Shown here: one piece after another, positions 59,670-64,000 of the stretch
Layout: each line of letters starts with the position of its first letter
Position numbering within the stretch: position 1 is the stretch's first letter
NCBI GenBank assembly: GCA_963995505.1
Contig: OZ023190.1
Location: forward strand, 13,386,092-13,450,091
Reading direction: 5' to 3'
DNA: 64,000 nt
From: Hypericum androsaemum
Taxonomy: Eukaryota > Streptophyta > Magnoliopsida > Malpighiales > Hypericaceae
The notes under the pieces: model-generated
Seen by the model: only the letters and a program-made list of their open reading frames with translations
Told to the model about the DNA's origin: nothing
Databases searched by the model: none
Translations under genes and position numbers: made by a program

Positions 59670-59954
59670 ATAGTGGGAGGGCATTTTGCTCATTTCAAGT
59701 GAGGGTTCACTGGAACAAAATGAATATTCCGGCTACAGAAATCTGAGAGTCTATTATCATCAAAACTTAGGGACGGAACAATCATTTTCCAAAAGTCAGG
59801 GACCCTAGGAAGAGGGTGACCAAAGATCAGGGACTTTACAGTAATTTATCTTTTTTTTCCCGAAATCAATTATGGATATTGATTCCAATTCAGAAAGAAT
59901 TACTTTTCAGACAGTTTCATTGAGCTTGTAGTAGGTTTTCATAGTCTCACGGGA

Positions 59955-60929
59955 TTTTTACCCAAAATGGTGCTACAGTTTAATTTTATCCCCAAAATGG
60001 TGTTACTATTGAAAAAATTTAGGATATGGTGTTTCTCTCTCCTCATATCGAAATTTTTTTTCGACCTGGGACCAAGTACTGTAACAAATAGTGAAAAAAC
60101 TTTGTACTGTGGCATTTTTGAAAAATCTTCATACTGTAGCATTTTTGAAAATTTTTGTTAACATAATGAAAAATCTAAAAAACTCGAAAAATAGGTTTTA
60201 GATTCTTCTAATTTTGTAAATTTTCGTACTGTAATACCATTATTTTTGTTAAAATAATAAAAAATCTAAAAATAGGTCTTAGATTCTTCTATTTTTGAAA
60301 TTTTTTTACTGTAGTACCATTATTTTTTTAAAAAAAATAAAATATCAAAAAATTGGTCTTAGATTCTTCTTCTATTTTTCAAAATTTTTGTAACGTAGCA
60401 CCATTATTTTTATTAAAATAATGAAAAATCTAAAAAAATTCGAAAATAGGTCTTAGATTCTTCTTCTATTTTTGAAAAAATTCATACTTTAGCACCATTA
60501 TTTTTGTTAAAATAATAAAAAATCTAAAAACTCGAAAAATGGGTCTTAGATTCTAAGACCCATTTTTGAGTTTTTTAGATTTTTCATTATGTTAATAAAA
60601 ATAATGTTGCTACAGTGTACTTACATTATCTTCGTCAGTTTTTTTCCATTTTCGTGCTACAATACGCTTTACTATTTGCTACAGTACGATAATGGTCCTA
60701 GGTCGAAAAATATTTTCGATTTTTGTCCCAAGTCGAAAAAATTCTTTCGACTACGGAAGTCAAACTTTTTTTTTGATTTGGTCCCAGGTTGAAAAAAAAT
60801 TTCGAACTGCGCTCCCTAGGTCAAAAATATTTTTTGACCTGAGAAAAGAACACTATTTTGAAATTTTTTTCAATAGTAACACCATTTTGGGGATAAAATT
60901 GTACAATAATACCATATTGGGCAAAAGTG
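59955..60929. repeat. foldback sequence with internal tandem repeats
   Basis: Arms of about 110 bp at 59955-60070 and 60830-60929 are inverted copies sharing TTTTATCCCCAAAATGGTGT and the next TACTATTGAAAAAA. Inner parts continue the inverted pairing less exactly around a centre at about 60551. Between them lies a tandem array on the left half. No coding capacity and no clear target-site duplication. Confidence 0.75.
60172..60569. repeat. tandem repeat, period about 80-94 bp, ending in a palindrome
   Basis: Diverged copies of a unit containing GGTCTTAGATTCTTCT...TACCATTATTTTT...AAAAATCTAAAAA begin near 60198, 60279, 60359 and 60453. The array ends in the palindrome AATGGGTCTTAGA/TTCTAAGACCCATT at about 60538-60565. 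Confidence 0.8.
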
Positions 60930-62317
60930 CTGGCACGGCTGCACCGCTTTAAGTTGTAACTGGATCGAATGAATAATATACTATATACCAAATTTCTTGG
61001 GGTTTTTCTCATACGCGGGAGCCACTCTAAAACTCAACAATCTGCCATAACAAAAAAATTTAGAAAAAAATAAAATTATCAAGTACTAATAACCCTGAAA
61101 TTATCTCAACGATAACATCCCGAAATAACTGCCTGAAATTATTAACTATTAAAATTTGAATTTATTTTTGGATGAATTAAATTTAAATTTATATATTTCA
61201 AATTTGTCAATTTGTCGAATTATTTGATAAATCAAATTTTTGATTGATTGTTTACTTTAGGTTGATTGATTGCCCCCACTTAATATATTTTGTAATAATT
61301 AGGTATATTTTTTAATGTATGTCCCCACTAAAATGACCCCAATGAAAAATTAATCAACCTAAAAATTAAAATCAGAATGACCCATTACTTACTTATCATA
61401 TGCTATTCGGGCCCAAGAAAGTGTGTATTCCAAATGTCAAACAAGTTATCGAGTTCGAATAGAATTTGACCATATCCAAAAGTGTTGAGAGTTTTTTCTG
61501 TCATGAATATTTTGAAGAATCGTCTTCGCAACAAGACGAGAGATCAATTGCTAGCTGATTGTTTAATTACATATATCAAGAAAGACGTATTTGATCGTAT
61601 TGATAATGTAGCCATTATAGAGCGATTTTAATACATGAATAATCGTAGATGACAATTATAAATATTGTAATTACATATGTTGAACTTTTTGAAAAAAATT
61701 ATATTGCTCTCACTCCCCAAATTTTCTCATTCCGCCCCTGTTTAAATCACCAACTGTGTAAATGTAGTCTGGAATAGTCTTGCAAGTACATGAATGATTT
61801 TTCTTGTCCAAGCAGTCGGTGATTTTCGGTAATCAAGATCTAATTTTGGTGCCCACAATCTTTTAGAAATTAGTGTCTTGTGTTACCACTCTTGTAAGTT
61901 GTAATTAGAGACAGTCTTTTACATTGGTTTTAAACTCTACGTTGTTTCTTTTACAATGAGTTAATATATTCATGTGTTTATCGAGAAAAAAAATTCTAGA
62001 ACTACAAATGCGACTTTGAAGTATGACCAACATTAAAACTCTGAACCAGAATAATGGAGGCCGTAAAATTAATATTTGAACGTCTAACTTTTAGCAAGAA
62101 AAATCGTTATTCTTTTATCGCAAAATAAGTGAGTACATTTTGGATGAAATGGGAATAAGTAATTAGGAAATATTTCTTTTGTTTGTTTCTGTTGACAGGC
62201 ACACGTAAGATCCAGAAGTTAGGGCGGCCAGCCAAAAGACAGTATCCCAACCCATTAAGGGGTATGGATTAGGTACGGAATGTCACTATTTCGAACTATT
62301 TGGAATGAAGACACGCG
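60930..62317. other. AT-rich intergenic region with hAT remnant
   Basis: AT-rich DNA with no gene, apart from the transposase remnant at 61484-61665. Confidence 0.4.
61484..61665 (+). pseudogene. hAT transposase C-terminal remnant
   Basis: Reading ATG at 61503 gives NILKNRLRNKTRDQLLADCL and then ITYIKKDVFDRIDN, with IIERF before a stop and YMNNRR after it. This is the very end of the hAT dimerisation domain found in plant TTF-type/DUF4371 (zinc finger MYM-type 1-like) transposases, which carry KNRLRNRMGD, LVTYIE(K/R)DIF and a final FQNMKNRR. Upstream traces of the preceding VERxFSAM motif are out of frame. The downstream CATTCCGCCCCTG at about 61727 resembles the usual 3' end of these genes. 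Too short and broken to function. Confidence 0.7.
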
Positions 62318-62647
62318 GAGACTTTTTTGCAAATACGCTAAAATACGGGGACCAAAATAAAAAAAGTCATGCACAAACACAAGCCAGATACAAATGTCAT
62401 TATCACATAACTGCGCATGCCAGTATCACATAACTGCGTACGCCAGTATCACATAACAGTGCATGCCAGTGTGACCTTTTTGCAAAAAAGCTAAAACATG
62501 GGAGACCAAAATAAAAAAAAACCATGCGTGCCATTATCATCAACGGGGACTTGCCGTTTTCACAAAAATAAATGCTATTATCACATAACTGCACTTGCCA
62601 TTATCACATAACTGCGTTTGCCATTGTCACATAGCTGCGCTTGCCGC
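62318..62647. repeat. two arrays of three 23-bp tandem units in a 155-bp duplication
   Basis: Units 62401-62423, 62424-62446 and 62447-62469 are variants of TATCACATAACTGCGCATGC+CAG. Units 62579-62601, 62602-62624 and 62625-62647 are variants of TATCACATAACTGCGTTTGC+CAT. Each array is preceded by a related segment, GAC(C/T)TTTTTGCAAA...GACCAAAATAAAAAAA, at 62318 and 62473. The whole is therefore a higher-order duplication of about 155-178 bp. Confidence 0.88.
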
Positions 62648-63557
62648 TGCGGTCCCCCTTCAGTCCAAACCGTACGGAATCAATTCCTTCACTCCGTACC
62701 CAATCCAAACCCTTGTTTAAGGGCCCAGCCTTTTTTGGGTAAAGACAAGGAAAAGGTCCGGTTATGTGCAAAGCTAGGGCCATCCTTCCTCAAAAAAAAA
62801 AAGCTAGGGCCATCCAGCTCAAACTAGTAGATCCATTTTTAACCCTGAAACCACAACCGGTTCTGACTGGATGTTAGAACACATTCACACACCATTATGT
62901 CTTTGGGTCAAGTCACACACCATTATTTTCAAAAGGAATTAGGCAAACATGTGTTTCTGTTTATCCATAAAATATACTTAATATCCTATATTTAAATTTG
63001 GGTCAATTAGCACTATATGCTTAATAAATTGGTGCAATGTGGTCCGGCTAACAATTCATCAGTCGAACAGAGTCTAATCGAAGTGATTATTTTTAATTTT
63101 TAATACCAAAGGGAAGAAGATGGTTGGACTAGTCGGTTGGATCGGTTAGTCTAGATCAAACTGATTTTTTTGAAATTGATATTCAGAATTTTGTTATATT
63201 AAAATGGTTAAATTAAAATCTTGATAAACATTGCAACAAAATTTGATGATATTTCAAATTATTTGACATTGTAATGCTAAATATAATTAATGATAAAATA
63301 TTTTAAAAATGGTTCAACCGATGGTCTAAAATGATCAGATCGGTCGAATCGAAAAATGGAGAGAAACTTTCGGTTCATTTTCGCTCTCTCGTTCTTTTTT
63401 GAAACATTGGGATACGTGGATTTTGATCTTTATTTTTTCTTAGGCAAAACGATTCCACCTTCCAAATTCTTTTCCTGCCACACAAGTAGAATTTTAATTT
63501 TTTAAATCAAAATTAAATGCTAAACATATCTATTGTCAACGCAAAATAAAGTTATAT
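62648..63557. other. intergenic region, old MITE-like sequence
   Basis: Includes a direct repeat AAAGCTAGGGCCATCC at about 62770 and 62800. At 63120-63400 is an inverted-repeat-like segment (GGTTGGATCGGTTAG ... CAGATCGGTCGAATCGA ... TTTTTTGAAACATTGGGA) resembling the segment at 40137-40270. No gene. Confidence 0.4.
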
Positions 63558-64000
63558 TTTATAATAGGGTAAATTACCCTCACGTCCCTGAGGTTTGGTC
63601 ACCCTCCCCCTAGGATCCCTGACTTTTGGAAAATGTTTGTCCCGTCCCTAAGTTTTGATGATAATAGACTCTCGGTCCCTAGAGCCGGAATATTCCATAT
63701 TCTCCGGTGAACTCCCACCTGAAATGACCAAAATACCCCTCACTTAAAAATAAAAAAATTCTCTCCTTCTACCTTCACCTTCTTCTTCCTCCCAACTTTT
63801 AACCAAAACTAAACTTTAGAATCAAAATTTAAATAACCTTAATTTTATAAATTCTAATTTTAATTAACACTAACTAATCCAATCTCTTCAATTCTAATTA
63901 ACAACAACTAATCGATTCAAACCCAGGTTCTGGACGGCGGTGACCAGTCTTCGAATTTCCATCCTCGAGGAAGAAAATAGAAACCGTCGTCGTCGAAACC
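63558..64000. mobile_element. Mutator-like element F, left end, cut by the window edge
   Basis: Left TIR of the same family, starting GGGTAAATTACCCTCACGTC at 63567 and running to about 63750. It is followed by the family's typical interior start (CTTCACCTTCTTCTTCCTCC, CAACTTTTAACCAAAACTAA). The 9 bases before it, TTTATAATA (63558-63566), should recur at the other end. The right end lies outside the window. Confidence 0.75.

Larger units (their letters stand above)
56131..59850. mobile_element. older Mutator-like element E, with two nested relatives
   Basis: The left TIR starts GGGCAAATTACTC at 56131 and extends to about 56312. The matching inverted end is 59670-59850 (its last bases have decayed to GTAATTTATC). 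Elements B (57098-58411) and C (58501-59660) lie inside. The interior of E resumes between them with sequence that also occurs in C at 59395-59475 (GGTTGAAGGTGGGAGGAAGA), which confirms the nesting. TIR divergence and a poor 9-bp flank match (AGTTTTTTT / TTTTTTTTC) show that E is the oldest. Confidence 0.75.

Noticed and set aside
62401..62647. Regular 23-bp repeats as a CRISPR-like array
   Set aside because: Units are contiguous without spacers and the window is a plant nuclear genome.

Overview
This is a window of nuclear DNA from a flowering plant, probably a dicot. The evidence is five intron-containing genes with plant-only or plant-type products (two chloroplast proteins, a proline-rich receptor kinase, plant site-1 protease and a COV1-like membrane protein), GT-AG introns, AT-rich intergenic DNA and nested plant retrotransposons and Mutator-like elements. 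The sequence alone does not identify the species.

Gene block (0.2-24 kb). From the left: a weak candidate first exon at the edge; PSB28 (minus, 856-1814), a photosystem II assembly factor; NYC1 (plus, 3028-5944), chlorophyll b reductase, divergent from PSB28 and with an ABRE/G-box about 190 bp upstream of its ATG; a 1.2 kb Mutator-like element (6859-8087); a probable solo LTR (9054-9498); PERK1 (plus, 13358-17189); and the site-1 protease gene SBT6.1/S1P (minus, 18815-24076), convergent with PERK1. All four complete models close in frame at lengths expected for their families (182, 501, 650 and 1032 aa). PSB28 and NYC1 both act in thylakoids, but nothing suggests the genes form one pathway.

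Transposon block (24.4-49.3 kb). A short terminal-inverted-repeat element is followed by a complete but mutated Ty1-copia element (25689-33226, target-site duplication AAAAT). Next is a LINE fragment split by a second decayed copia element (33880-38984). Last is a Mutator-like element (40593-49250, perfect 9-bp duplication) that itself contains a very young terminal-repeat retrotransposon (41445-48904). That retrotransposon encodes only Gag plus protease, and its two 1640-bp LTRs differ at five positions.

Right block (50.1-64 kb). A single intact gene, a COV1-like (LCV) membrane protein gene of seven exons (50105-53071, 270 aa), sits between repeats. Beyond it lie a 1.1 kb foldback sequence (54831-55917), a nest of three Mutator-like elements of one family (56131-59850; two younger copies inserted in an older one, one carrying a PHD-finger-protein-like fragment), a second foldback with tandem repeats (59955-60929), a hAT transposase remnant, two 23-bp tandem arrays and another Mutator-like end that runs off the right edge.

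No wholly new biological system is evident. The signals most worth a second look are: the Mutator-like family that repeatedly inserts into its own copies and carries gene fragments; the young Gag-protease-only retrotransposon; a copia element whose expected primer-binding site is replaced by a 16-nt sequence complementary to its own LTR; and the two long foldbacks that could be transcribed into long hairpin RNA.
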